Positions 23,278 to 31,691 of a stretch of 52,399 bases of DNA are shown here, one piece after another. Under the pieces are notes generated by a model. It was not told the origin of the DNA and did no database searches. It saw nothing but the letters and a program-made list of their open reading frames with translations. The number at the start of each line of letters is the position of its first letter. Position 1 is the stretch's first letter. A program made the translations under genes and the position numbers. The DNA is from an uncultured Akkermansia sp. (GTDB taxonomy: Bacteria > Verrucomicrobiota > Verrucomicrobiia > Verrucomicrobiales > Akkermansiaceae). The stretch lies in assembly GCA_947626545.1 (NCBI GenBank), contig CANQSS010000010.1, positions 1-52,399 on the forward strand, given 5' to 3'.

Positions 23278-25566
23278 ATGTTCTTCCCTGTGCACAGCCG
23301 GTGGTGCTGCGGCGGTTGGCTGGCTGCCCTCTGGGTGGCTGCGGCTCTTTGCACTTTCGCTGATCCGGAGTCCGACGTTCCGTCCCCTGATGCCGCCGCG
23401 TCCATACCGGATGATGTGAACGCTGTTCCAGTGGACGAGGAAGAAAACGTAGTGGAAACCGTGAAACTGGGCGGTGAGGATCGAGTGCCTGCCCAAGAGC
23501 AAGGCGTGCAACAGGATGATGCGGACAACACCATCATCGACCCTACCTCCCCTCTGCGCGTGGAAGGATTGCCGGAGGAAATCCCCACCCACACCCCCGG
23601 TGAGGGCGTACCACTTGATACAACAAACGATCCTTCCATCCACGACCCTTCCCGAGTTGCCTACGCCAACACGCGTAAAAACGCTCGCACCATGTCGCTG
23701 ACCATTCCTGCACCACGCGGCATGATTACCGACCGCGACGGACGTATCTACGCCTGTTCTGAGGTTGCGTTCCAACCTGCTATTGACTACCGTACGGTGA
23801 AGGATGTGAGCGAGGAAGAAATTGTGCAAATCGGGCGACGCGTCATGTCTGCCTTTGAGGCGGCTGGTTTCAAAATTAGCGAAAAGACAGATGCTCAACT
23901 TCTCAGCCACTATAAAGATCGTCGTTGGTTACCTCTCCCGGTAGGCCCTGCCGTACGCCAGAGTCAGCTGAGCAAAAAAGCTCGGGAGAAGGCTCAAAAA
24001 GTGGAGAATGGTATGCTCGTGAGCCTGTACTTGCGCCTCTACCCGGCCAAAGAGAGCGCATGCCATATCCTTGGCTACACTGGCTCTCCTGCAAAGCTCC
24101 CCACCGGCCCCATCAACCACAACGACCCTATTTTTGAACGCCGTGAGGGCCGCTTCGGTCTGGAAAAGCAGTTCAACAAGCAACTCACCGGCCGCCCCGG
24201 CATCTGGCGTCTCATGTTCGATGAGCAGGGCAACAAAATTCTCGATGAGTTGCAGGTTAAACCCTGTCCGGGTCACACCATCGTCACCACGTTGAATATG
24301 GAATGGCAACGCGTGGCAGAAAATGTGCTGCGCGAGAACACGATTGGCCGCGGCGCCTTTGTTCTGGTGGACGTGCACACGGGCGAGGTGCTCGTCCTCG
24401 CTTCTGTCCCGAATTACGACCCCAATGCGTTCATCCCCTCCATCTCGCAGAAAGACTACGATGCTCTGCGCTCTGACAAAAGTACGCCGCTCGTCTCCCG
24501 AGCCTTTGCGGGCGTATATCCCCCCGCCTCCACGTTCAAAACCATCACAATTGCCGCTGCACTACGCTATCGCGTCATCAACGAAAACACCGTCATCGAC
24601 TGCCCCCAAAGCATCATGATTGGCAACCACCGTTTCCGCAACCACAGCGGGTTCTCCGGCAGCATCAACTGCGTCACAGCCATCGTGCTGTCCAACAACC
24701 CCTTCATGTACCAAGTCGCCGCCACACGCGACCCGCGCATTGGTGCAGCCCGCCTCTGCGAGACCGCTCGCCGCTTCGGCTACGGTTCTGTCACCGGCTT
24801 GCCTCTCGCTGATAAGGCGGGTAACGTGCCGGATGATGCCTGGATGTACCGCAACTACGGGCGTGGTTTTATGGCGGGCGATGCAGCGAATATGGCCATC
24901 GGCCAGGGTGCGTTACTCGCCACCCCACTGCAAGTGGCACACGCCATCTCTGCCATTGCCAATGGTCATTATCTGCCCAAACTTCAACTCATCCGCCAGG
25001 TGCTTGACCCGGAGGGCAATGTGGTCTATCAATTCACTCCAATGGTGCAGAACAACATGAGCGATATGTCCCCTGCCCTCGCCGTCGTGCGCAAAGGTAT
25101 GCGTGCTGTGGTGGATGGCGGTACCGGCCACCGCGCTGCCCTAGGCTGGATTTCCAATGCCGGCAAAACCGGCACAGCCCAATGGGGCCGACCTTCCGAC
25201 GACTGCCGCCTCGCTTGGTTTGCGGGCTTTCTGCCTGCGGATAATCCTCGCTTCGCGTACGCTGCTCTTTACGAGGGACGTCCCCACCAAAAAATATCCG
25301 GTGGGCATGTCGCTGCGGCCATTGTGCGCAGTTTCTTCAACACCGTGCGCCCCGGCATAGAGGCAGCCATCAAAAACGCAGCTCCCCGCCCCATCGTTGC
25401 AGACGGTCAAGAAGCCTTCGCGGATGACGTGGCCGTGGATCCCGAGGATGAGTCCGCCGCCACCGAACGCGCCTCCCACGAAGAGGAAGAACGCGCCAAA
25501 CGCGAGGAAGCGACAAAAAAACGCCGCAGTCAATCCGGTTGGGACGATGGACGCTCAAGGCATTGA
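23278..25566 (+). CDS. mrdA: penicillin-binding protein 2 (peptidoglycan transpeptidase)
   Basis: 762 residues. N-terminal hydrophobic anchor (WLAALWVAAALCTF), then an unusually acidic linker (about 27-125), the PBP dimerisation segment beginning RGMITDRDGR, and the transpeptidase domain with S418-TFK421, SNN (472-474) and KTG (630-632). The tail (about 700-762) is highly charged, EEEERAKREEATKKRR. Cross-links peptidoglycan in the periplasm, probably in elongation; FtsI-type division function cannot be excluded. Last gene of the ilvN-fabD-mrdA run. Confidence 0.88.
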   Translation: MFFPVHSRWCCGGWLAALWVAAALCTFADPESDVPSPDAAASIPDDVNAVPVDEEENVVETVKLGGEDRVPAQEQGVQQDDADNTIIDPTSPLRVEGLPEEIPTHTPGEGVPLDTTNDPSIHDPSRVAYANTRKNARTMSLTIPAPRGMITDRDGRIYACSEVAFQPAIDYRTVKDVSEEEIVQIGRRVMSAFEAAGFKISEKTDAQLLSHYKDRRWLPLPVGPAVRQSQLSKKAREKAQKVENGMLVSLYLRLYPAKESACHILGYTGSPAKLPTGPINHNDPIFERREGRFGLEKQFNKQLTGRPGIWRLMFDEQGNKILDELQVKPCPGHTIVTTLNMEWQRVAENVLRENTIGRGAFVLVDVHTGEVLVLASVPNYDPNAFIPSISQKDYDALRSDKSTPLVSRAFAGVYPPASTFKTITIAAALRYRVINENTVIDCPQSIMIGNHRFRNHSGFSGSINCVTAIVLSNNPFMYQVAATRDPRIGAARLCETARRFGYGSVTGLPLADKAGNVPDDAWMYRNYGRGFMAGDAANMAIGQGALLATPLQVAHAISAIANGHYLPKLQLIRQVLDPEGNVVYQFTPMVQNNMSDMSPALAVVRKGMRAVVDGGTGHRAALGWISNAGKTGTAQWGRPSDDCRLAWFAGFLPADNPRFAYAALYEGRPHQKISGGHVAAAIVRSFFNTVRPGIEAAIKNAAPRPIVADGQEAFADDVAVDPEDESAATERASHEEEERAKREEATKKRRSQSGWDDGRSRH

Positions 25567-25639
25567 ACCAATCCCCAAGGCAACTAACATGTACTCTTAT
25601 ATAGGGAGACGAGCTGACCTTGTGAAACGGCTCGGCATT

Positions 25640-25862
25640 ACCCCTATTCCAAAAACGACATGCTTTTCTTATAAAATTTCTTCTCAATTTGTCAAATTTC
25701 TTATATTATTTCTACTTTTCCTTATGTTGTTTGAACAAATCTTATGAAATTTGATAAATTTTTTATAATATTTTAGCAAAACTTTACTTATTTCTTGTGT
25801 TTTCTCTTTACTTTTTGTAAATTTCTTATAAAATTCGAGGTATAAAACATAAGATTGGCACC
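25640..25862. other. AT-rich segment at the left edge of the accessory island
   Basis: Very AT-rich, with several copies of AAATTTCTTATA-like motifs in direct orientation (about 25674, 25694, 25822) and a reverse-like AAATTTGATAAATTTTTTATA (25747-25767). No ORF. It precedes the AlbA/Schlafen-type gene and may hold its promoter and operators, or mark the junction of acquired DNA. Confidence 0.45.
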
Positions 25863-27341
25863 ATGATTGAAGACGAGCTTCGTGCGTTAATCGAAAAAGT
25901 ACAGCGGCGGGGATGCGAGGGGCAGACCTTGGAAATCAAGTCCGCCCATAAAGAATGTCCGGCAAAACTCTACGATACCCTGTCCGCGTTTGCAAACCAG
26001 AATGACGGCGGCGTTCTGCTCTTCGGACTAGACGAGAAGGCGCATTTCGCGAAGGTAGGCGTGTACAATGCTCAGGATTTGCAGAAGAAAGTAACGGAGT
26101 ATGGGGAGCAGATGACGCCCGTGGTGCGCCCCGTTTTCACGGTGTATGACGAAGGGGGCAAGACTTTCGTTTCCGCCGAGATACCACCTGTGGACGTTGC
26201 GGAGCGTCCGTGTTTCCATACGGCTGCCGGACGCGTCAGGGGGTCGTTTTCACGTGTGGGGGAAGCGGACAAGCACATGACGGAGTATGAGGTGTACAGC
26301 TATGCGGCTTTTCGACAGAAAGTTCGCGATGATCTTCGTCCGGTCGAGGGCGCTTCATTGGATGCGCTGGATCCAAACAAGCTTGATGAATACATGGCGC
26401 TCATGCGGGTGGAAAGACCTAACCTCGCCCATATCTCCGAGGCGCAGCAGTACGAGCTCAACGGCATTGTGCGAGAGGGACGTGTCACCATGTCCGCCTT
26501 GCTGCTCTTCGGCTTGGTCCCTCAGGCGTTTTACCCTCGCCTCTGCATTTCCGCCACCTGCGTTCCCGGCACAGACAAAGGGGCGGTGAATGCCGCAGGC
26601 AATCGCTTCACCGACACGAAGCGCCTTGAAGGAACCCTTCCGGAGATGTTGGCGAAAACCCTGGACTTCGTGCGCCGCAACATGCGCACGGCTACAAAAA
26701 TCAATTCCCAAACCGGCAAACGTATCGACCAACCACAGTACCCGATGGAGGCCGTGCGCGAAGCCGTCTTGAACGCCCTGGTTCACCGCGACTACAGCGT
26801 TCACACCGAGAATATGCCCATTCAACTGGATATGTACGAGGATCGCCTGGAAATCGTCAATCCGGGCGGCTTGTACGGTCGGCTCACGCTTGACCAACTC
26901 GGTCATAGCCAGCCGGACACGCGCAACCCTGTGCTGGTGACGGCTATGGAGACGCTCCACCTCACGGAGAATCGCTACTCCGGCATCCCCACCATACGGC
27001 GCGCCATGGCGGAGCACCATCTACCTGAGCCCACGTTCCGCAATTCGTCAGGAGCGTTCAGGGTCATCCTCTCCAACGTTATGGCAACTGCGGTTCCTCC
27101 GCTTTCTCCGGCAAAAAGACAGCCCTCCTCCGCTGCCGATGCAAAAAACTTGGTCGATTTCTGCCGCGTTGCGCGCACGCGCGCTGAAATCCGAGACTAC
27201 CTAGGCATCTCCTCAGCACAGTACGCCCTTCAGCGCTACCTTGAGCCACTCGTTCGCTCCGGCGTCATCCGCATGACCCTTCCCGACAAACCCCGAAGCC
27301 GGTACCAGCAATTCATCGCCGACGACAGACCGATGGAGTAG
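25863..27341 (+). CDS. AlbA/Schlafen-type putative transcriptional regulator with HATPase-like domain
   Basis: 492 residues. The N-terminal Schlafen AlbA_2 domain (about 15-135) starts GQTLEIKSAHKECPAKLYDTLSAFANQNDGGVLLFGLDE. A middle region leads to an ATPase-like part with PMEAVREAVLNALVHRDYS (about 300) and LEIVNPGGLYG, as in proteins annotated RecG-like or putative regulators. The C-terminus (TRAEIRDYLGISSAQYALQRYLEPLVRSG) is a winged helix. Such genes are common in accessory and defence regions; the target is unknown. A decayed copy of its 3' end lies at 27919-28038. Confidence 0.85.
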   Translation: MIEDELRALIEKVQRRGCEGQTLEIKSAHKECPAKLYDTLSAFANQNDGGVLLFGLDEKAHFAKVGVYNAQDLQKKVTEYGEQMTPVVRPVFTVYDEGGKTFVSAEIPPVDVAERPCFHTAAGRVRGSFSRVGEADKHMTEYEVYSYAAFRQKVRDDLRPVEGASLDALDPNKLDEYMALMRVERPNLAHISEAQQYELNGIVREGRVTMSALLLFGLVPQAFYPRLCISATCVPGTDKGAVNAAGNRFTDTKRLEGTLPEMLAKTLDFVRRNMRTATKINSQTGKRIDQPQYPMEAVREAVLNALVHRDYSVHTENMPIQLDMYEDRLEIVNPGGLYGRLTLDQLGHSQPDTRNPVLVTAMETLHLTENRYSGIPTIRRAMAEHHLPEPTFRNSSGAFRVILSNVMATAVPPLSPAKRQPSSAADAKNLVDFCRVARTRAEIRDYLGISSAQYALQRYLEPLVRSGVIRMTLPDKPRSRYQQFIADDRPME

Positions 27342-27421
27342 GATAATCCGCTCACGTTCAGCATGATTGTACCATACATTTCTCTTTATCCGATTATTTG
27401 AAAATAATGTAGCTATTTTTC

Positions 27422-27449
27422 TTGACTCCTCTGCTTGGTTCGCCATAAT
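27422..27449 (+). promoter_or_regulatory. promoter of the candidate small RNA
   Basis: TTGACT (27422-27427), 16 bp, CATAAT (27444-27449). Predicted start 27455-27457. Confidence 0.5.
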
Positions 27450-27455
27450 GGGGGC

Positions 27456-27531
27456 AGATAACCTCCCCCGCTTAGGATCATATTTTGCCTTCTGGCGGAT
27501 ATGAGAACCGCGCACATGGGGAGGGTTTTTT
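27456..27531 (+). ncRNA. candidate small RNA with intrinsic terminator
   Basis: A transcript of about 75 nt between the promoter above and a U-run. The outer stem CCTCCCC (27462-27468) with GGGGAGG (27518-27524) is followed by GTTTTTT. Within it TCATAT/ATATGA (27478-27483, 27499-27504) closes an inner arm ending in GCC-TTCT-GGC. The CCTCCCC arm can also pair with the GGGGG just upstream (27450-27454) if transcription starts earlier. No family recognised. Confidence 0.5.
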
Positions 27532-27918
27532 CGCCTAGATCATGCAATACTGCAAGCATCATCTTTCTTTCGAGGAACAGGCTGAAAGGCATATTTAACG
27601 AGGTTTGGTTACAGACAAGCAGCTGTTGATTGAAAGGCTCAAGGCCGTGGGATACTTTTGATGAATCCTCTGGCAAATGGCGTATTCCTTCTAGAGGCGA
27701 TTCGCGACCAACTGTAATCTCGGCTGCCTCACAACTTTCCCCTCTCATCTTCATTTGCCTCTTCCTCATGCGAAAAGTTGCACCTACCTCCTCATGGTCG
27801 GAGAGACTACGAGAGCTCCTCTCCAACAGCCAGAAAGACGGTATCAATTTATCAAAAATGGGCCTCCCTGCTCACTGGGAGTCGCACCCCCTGTGGGAGT
27901 CTTGAACGTCACCTCTTT

Positions 27919-28038
27919 TGCCGCGTCCCGCGCACGCGCGCTAAAATCCGAGCCCTTTCCTGACAGACCACGCAGCCGCCACCAGCAGTTCATCGCCGCC
28001 GACAGACCGCTGGAGTAGGACAATCCGTTCACGTTCCC
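27919..28038 (+). pseudogene. decayed partial duplicate of the AlbA/Schlafen gene 3' end
   Basis: 27919-27952 matches 27162-27195 and 27953-28038 matches about 27275-27361, both with scattered substitutions and with about 78 bp between them missing. The homology runs past the stop codon into the same downstream sequence (GGAGTAGGAYAATCCGYTCACGTTC). The piece has no start of its own. Confidence 0.7.
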
Positions 28039-28066
28039 GAAAAGCCTCCCGGGCAGATTCTTGCTA

Positions 28067-28375
28067 TCAGGGGTAAATCGTTTGAAGCAATCGGAAACTT
28101 GGGATCTCATAGATACGGACCATGGTGCGACCCTTTTCCAAGACGGTCACGGTGAGTCTGTTGCCGCTCAACACAGGCTGCCCTACAATTTCACCATCAC
28201 TCCATGCAACCCGAGCGGCGCCCAGCCAGCGTCCGGTTGCCGGATCGCACAGCACAACGGTATTCTTATCCCGCACGACAACGATCATCTCCTGCGTCGC
28301 GAACGGAACAGCCACTACCTCCGCAGGCGGAGGTGTACACATGGCTGCCAATAAACTTAATACGGGTACCAGCAT
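28067..28375 (-). CDS. small putative exported protein
   Basis: 102 residues. Hydrophobic N-terminus MLVPVLSLLAAMCTPPPAE, then a beta-rich sequence (VVAVPFATQEMIVVVRDKNTVVL, IVGQPVLSGNRLTVTVLEKG) that reads like a single-domain barrel or propeller blade. No basic n-region, so the export signal is weak and the true start may be elsewhere. Function unknown; it follows the lipoprotein gene on the same strand. Confidence 0.55.
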   Translation of the reverse strand: MLVPVLSLLAAMCTPPPAEVVAVPFATQEMIVVVRDKNTVVLCDPATGRWLGAARVAWSDGEIVGQPVLSGNRLTVTVLEKGRTMVRIYEIPSFRLLQTIYP

Positions 28376-28500
28376 AGTTATTATGAGGTTGTTGTTAAAT
28401 CATACTGAGAAGTCCTCCGATGTCAAGCTTCCGATTTGTGTCGAATACCGGAAATTGCATCAATAAGGCGAGAGAAAGATGGAATAAAGGGATGGGGCGA

Positions 28501-28540
28501 AGAAGAAGCGGCGGAGACGAATCTCCATCCCCGCCGCCTT
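28501..28540 (-). terminator. probable terminator after the lipoprotein gene
   Basis: Minus strand GGCGGCGGGGATGGAGA-TTCG-TCTCCGCCGC, a stem with a TTCG tetraloop and a short internal asymmetry, followed by TTCTTCTTC. It lies 20 bp after the stop at 28561. Confidence 0.6.
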
Positions 28541-28560
28541 GCTGGTTAGAATTCTCCGCT

Positions 28561-28980
28561 TTAGTTATCAGCCTTGGGTTTTGCCCCTGGGAGATACTGC
28601 ACCAAATCGCCGCTTGCCTTGATGGTCGGGCGGCTCCAAAGCACGTAGTAGTTGGCGCTGCGTTCAACGGCACGGTTGGCGAAGTAGGCGCTTTCTCCCT
28701 CAATTTTGGCGCCGCGCTTCCGCGCATTATCGTACATACCCTTAACAGCCATAGTCTCAGATGGCTGCTTGAACGGTATCACGCCAAACAGACTGAATCC
28801 TTTGGATTCGCCTATCGCTTGGGCGCAAATCACGCGGCAATCATTCCGATCTATGCTGAGCCCACCCGTTTTTGCTATGAAGCCCTTCGGGGCTGAAGGA
28901 TTGGCTACCTGCGAAACGAGATCGCAGCTGCTCAGCGTCAGTGTTGCCGAGAGAGCTGAAATTAGGAATGTATTTTTCAT
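28561..28980 (-). CDS. small predicted lipoprotein, unknown function
   Basis: 139 residues. Signal sequence MKNTFLISALSATLTLSSC with lipobox LSSC at Cys19. The mature part includes FSLFGVIPFKQPSETMAVKGMYDNARKRG, suggesting a repeat-free outer-membrane lipoprotein, and YYVLWSRPTIKASGDLVQYLPG near the end. I do not recognise the family. Followed by a good terminator. Confidence 0.7.
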   Translation of the reverse strand: MKNTFLISALSATLTLSSCDLVSQVANPSAPKGFIAKTGGLSIDRNDCRVICAQAIGESKGFSLFGVIPFKQPSETMAVKGMYDNARKRGAKIEGESAYFANRAVERSANYYVLWSRPTIKASGDLVQYLPGAKPKADN

Positions 28981-29080
28981 GGTATATGTATTTTATTGGG
29001 TTTTATTTTGTGTTTGAGTTACCCCCCGGCACCTCACCGAGAGATAAAGATTTCGTTGGGTCGGCTCATCGATTTTTCAG

Positions 29081-29227
29081 TTAATACCCAGCATCTAACG
29101 AGTTGTCTGTGATACTCTTCCTCATAAGTTCACCCTCCACGATGGTGAAGCGGTCAGAATGCAAGTCAACGTCTCCGCGTGCCTTTGAAATAAGCCTATC
29201 GTCGGTGAGGAGAAGTGATGGAACCAT
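29081..29227 (-). CDS. possible 48-residue small protein
   Basis: Begins MVPSLLLTDDRLISKARGD and ends ITDNSLDAGY. It has balanced composition and normal codon choice. It lies 60 bp after the SIR2-domain gene on the same strand in an otherwise empty 300 bp gap. No ribosome-binding site stands out; it could be a fragment. Confidence 0.3.
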   Translation of the reverse strand: MVPSLLLTDDRLISKARGDVDLHSDRFTIVEGELMRKSITDNSLDAGY

Positions 29228-29287
29228 TTGTTTGAATTATTTGGGAAAAGAAATTTCGTAATACGCACTATTTAAACTTCTAACTTA

Positions 29288-30721
29288 TCAATCTTCATTC
29301 AATTTGAGAAGGTCAGAGAACGTTGATAAATCGCAAATCCATCCGCCTTGAGCAAGATGAAGCAATGATTCCCTGTCTTTCGTATTTCTATCTATCTTAT
29401 AGACGGCTCCATGTCGATAATCTAAAAGCAACTCCGCTTTTTCCTCCCTGCTAAAATCCAGAAACTTCGTTATATCATTTCCATTGAACCGCCACATATA
29501 AGTGTTCCCTTCGATGACGCAGTAGCACAACCAATAGCCTGTTTTCTTTATAGCGCAGTATTTTTTCTTACCTATACTCATTCTGCAAAAATGGGGAAAC
29601 ATGTAGTGTTGGACAAAAGCTGTTGAAAGATTTTTTCCCCTATTTTTCGAAGGTCTCTCTGAACAAATAATCGTGTCGAGTTCATCATCATCTAAGCTGT
29701 CTGAATTATTTCCGCTGCTCTTTACATGTAATTTATTCATATTCAACTCTATTTTACCAATAAGGAGAGCCCAGGCTTCCACATAATTGTTGTTGTATAC
29801 GGGGATACCTTGGAAAATCACGCCATAGCTCATCAGGAGATTACGCAATTCTTTCATTTTCTTTTCTTCTTCCGTATCGTCCACTTTATAAAAGACGTAC
29901 GCGTAAGCTCTTGGATCGGATTTGTCATACTCTCCTTCTTTGCACAACTCTTGGTAGCGCAATTCTAAGGCACGCCAAATCACTAATTCTTCCGGTCGCA
30001 GGTCTATCCCGCAAATGTGTATTTCAGACCTTATGAACAAATCGAGCCATGTTTTTCCTTCTCCCGACTCCTTCAAAGCATTTGCCGCATAAGCATAGCT
30101 ATCGGGGGACATCACTAGCGGACTTTCTCCCGAAACCCTGCCATGGATATGAATCACATCCTCCTTCTTCTTGTTCTCAGGAAGTTCGGTTAATTTCTCG
30201 TAATCTCTTGATTGAGCCTTGTCCCACCCCTCCCATACGTCTTCACTTTTTTTAATATCTCCTTTTTTTACCTTAAAACCTGAACAAAAGGCGCTCTCAA
30301 GCGCATGGTCATAGTTAGTTGTCAAATAATGATCGAAATTCATCTTCGTCAACATCCTATGAATAGCCGTGGGCAACAGTTCACTCACGCCGACCAACCA
30401 ATCCTGGAAAGAGTTATCCAAAGCTTTCTCTTTTCCGGGCTTTTCCAACATTTTTCTAACATTGCAAATCTCCTGTATACGTTGTGGAAAACTTTTTGCA
30501 ACATTATCCATGGGGACATAATCGGGGCAACCTTTCTCCAGATCACGCATCAACCTATCCCATGCTACTCTTCCATTCTGTCGCTCCACCAAGTTCGGAC
30601 TATTCCCAACAAGGAGCAGACGTTCGATACTCTTCTGAGCAGGTTGGTTCTCCTTTTCACATGTTGCTTTGCTGCAATTGCTACATGGAGCTTGTTTTGG
30701 ATTATTATTTTTCTTAGCCAT
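29288..30721 (-). CDS. SIR2-like domain protein (putative NADase, defence-type)
   Basis: 477 residues, no signal peptide. N-terminal CSNCSKATC cluster (13-21), then a SIR2_2-like fold: LLLVGNSPNLVE (about 35-46), FDHYLTTNYDHALESAF (about 129-145; the Asn/Asp of the NAD pocket), VIHIHGRVSGESPLVMSP (about 188-205; catalytic-type His) and HICGIDLRPEE. The C-terminal 120 residues are unrecognised. SIR2 domains in several anti-phage systems deplete NAD; activity here is inference. It starts 30 bp after the secreted hydrolase gene. Confidence 0.8.
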   Translation of the reverse strand: MAKKNNNPKQAPCSNCSKATCEKENQPAQKSIERLLLVGNSPNLVERQNGRVAWDRLMRDLEKGCPDYVPMDNVAKSFPQRIQEICNVRKMLEKPGKEKALDNSFQDWLVGVSELLPTAIHRMLTKMNFDHYLTTNYDHALESAFCSGFKVKKGDIKKSEDVWEGWDKAQSRDYEKLTELPENKKKEDVIHIHGRVSGESPLVMSPDSYAYAANALKESGEGKTWLDLFIRSEIHICGIDLRPEELVIWRALELRYQELCKEGEYDKSDPRAYAYVFYKVDDTEEEKKMKELRNLLMSYGVIFQGIPVYNNNYVEAWALLIGKIELNMNKLHVKSSGNNSDSLDDDELDTIICSERPSKNRGKNLSTAFVQHYMFPHFCRMSIGKKKYCAIKKTGYWLCYCVIEGNTYMWRFNGNDITKFLDFSREEKAELLLDYRHGAVYKIDRNTKDRESLLHLAQGGWICDLSTFSDLLKLNED

Positions 30722-30751
30722 TTTCGTATTTGAGTGTTGATTGAGTGAAAG

Positions 30752-31681
30752 TTATTTTTTTTCGCCGCGCGGTTTAAACTCAGATTTGCCTTGAACTGCC
30801 TCAGTTGCTTGCACGATGCCACTATGCGTACCAGAAGCAATAATTCCACACACCTTACAGGCTTCATCAAAAGAACATGATTTTTTTAACATATCGCCAA
30901 GCCATGAATCCAATGTGGGTAGTTTTGTAACTCGGGCAAAATTACTCGGTCGGAAAATACGAGTAAAAATCAGGTGATGCATCTTTTCAATGGGCACTAC
31001 CCGTTCGGAATAGCCATCCGGCACATTAGACGACCAGTAACGAATACTCGTTTTCCCCTCCCTTTGTTCTGTCCCAAGAAACACCACCATGTGACCACGC
31101 TCCTTAGCGCCTATTTCTTCCGTCCAAAAGAATTTCAGAAAATCTCCTGCTCGAGCATCATTTATATTGGTGAAACTTACTCCGGCATCTATATCATGGA
31201 TCAATTTTGCGTACGACGGTCCGTTAGCATTGGCACGCCCCCAAACCATCTTACCATCGGGTAATCCATACTTGATGTCCATCATCTTCCAAGCATCTGA
31301 GGGAAGTGAAAATTGTGTCTCCCTCTCCCACAATTTAAGGGCATGCAGTAACATGATATAACAGGCAGCAGAGCAAAAAGATGGTTGAGCTTGAGCAATA
31401 TTGACCTGCAGCTCCCCTTTCTCAGCATCCCACACGACTGCTTTAGTTGCCAAATTTTTTGCAGAAGGAGCTTTTACAGAGTAACCTCCTTTTTGCGGCA
31501 TTTGTTTGTAAGCTTTTAGGATGTAATAATTAAAGTCATTATGGGTAACATGCTCAGGAGAGGATAAACATCCTTCATGTGCTATTGACTGAGCTGCCTT
31601 TTGTTGCTTGACCTCAGTTGCATAACAAAGTGACAAAGCGAGTCCGCCACCGAGGAGCAAAGCAAATATCCGACTCTTCAT
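30752..31681 (-). CDS. secreted NlpC/P60- or CHAP-like cysteine hydrolase
   Basis: 309 residues from MKSRIFALLLGGGLALSLCYA, a signal peptide. QPSFCSAACYIMLLHALKLW (about 100-120) presents a candidate nucleophile Cys at a helix start; ARAGDFLKFFW and ERGHMVVFLG (about 190-215) resemble the GD..F and catalytic-His strand of NlpC/P60-type peptidases. It may cut peptidoglycan peptides in the periplasm; the exact family is not certain. Starts 10 bp after the ankyrin gene and 30 bp before SIR2: tight operon. Confidence 0.6.
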   Translation of the reverse strand: MKSRIFALLLGGGLALSLCYATEVKQQKAAQSIAHEGCLSSPEHVTHNDFNYYILKAYKQMPQKGGYSVKAPSAKNLATKAVVWDAEKGELQVNIAQAQPSFCSAACYIMLLHALKLWERETQFSLPSDAWKMMDIKYGLPDGKMVWGRANANGPSYAKLIHDIDAGVSFTNINDARAGDFLKFFWTEEIGAKERGHMVVFLGTEQREGKTSIRYWSSNVPDGYSERVVPIEKMHHLIFTRIFRPSNFARVTKLPTLDSWLGDMLKKSCSFDEACKVCGIIASGTHSGIVQATEAVQGKSEFKPRGEKK

Positions 31682-31691
31682 GGTTTTCTTG

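Noticed and set aside
22425..23639. 404-residue minus-strand ORF across fabD and mrdA
   Set aside because: Antisense to two clear genes; composition (Ser/Gly/His-rich) is that of a shadow frame.
27413..27847. 144-residue minus-strand ORF near the small RNA
   Set aside because: No recognisable domain or signal, overlaps the RNA candidate and decayed DNA; not supported as a gene.
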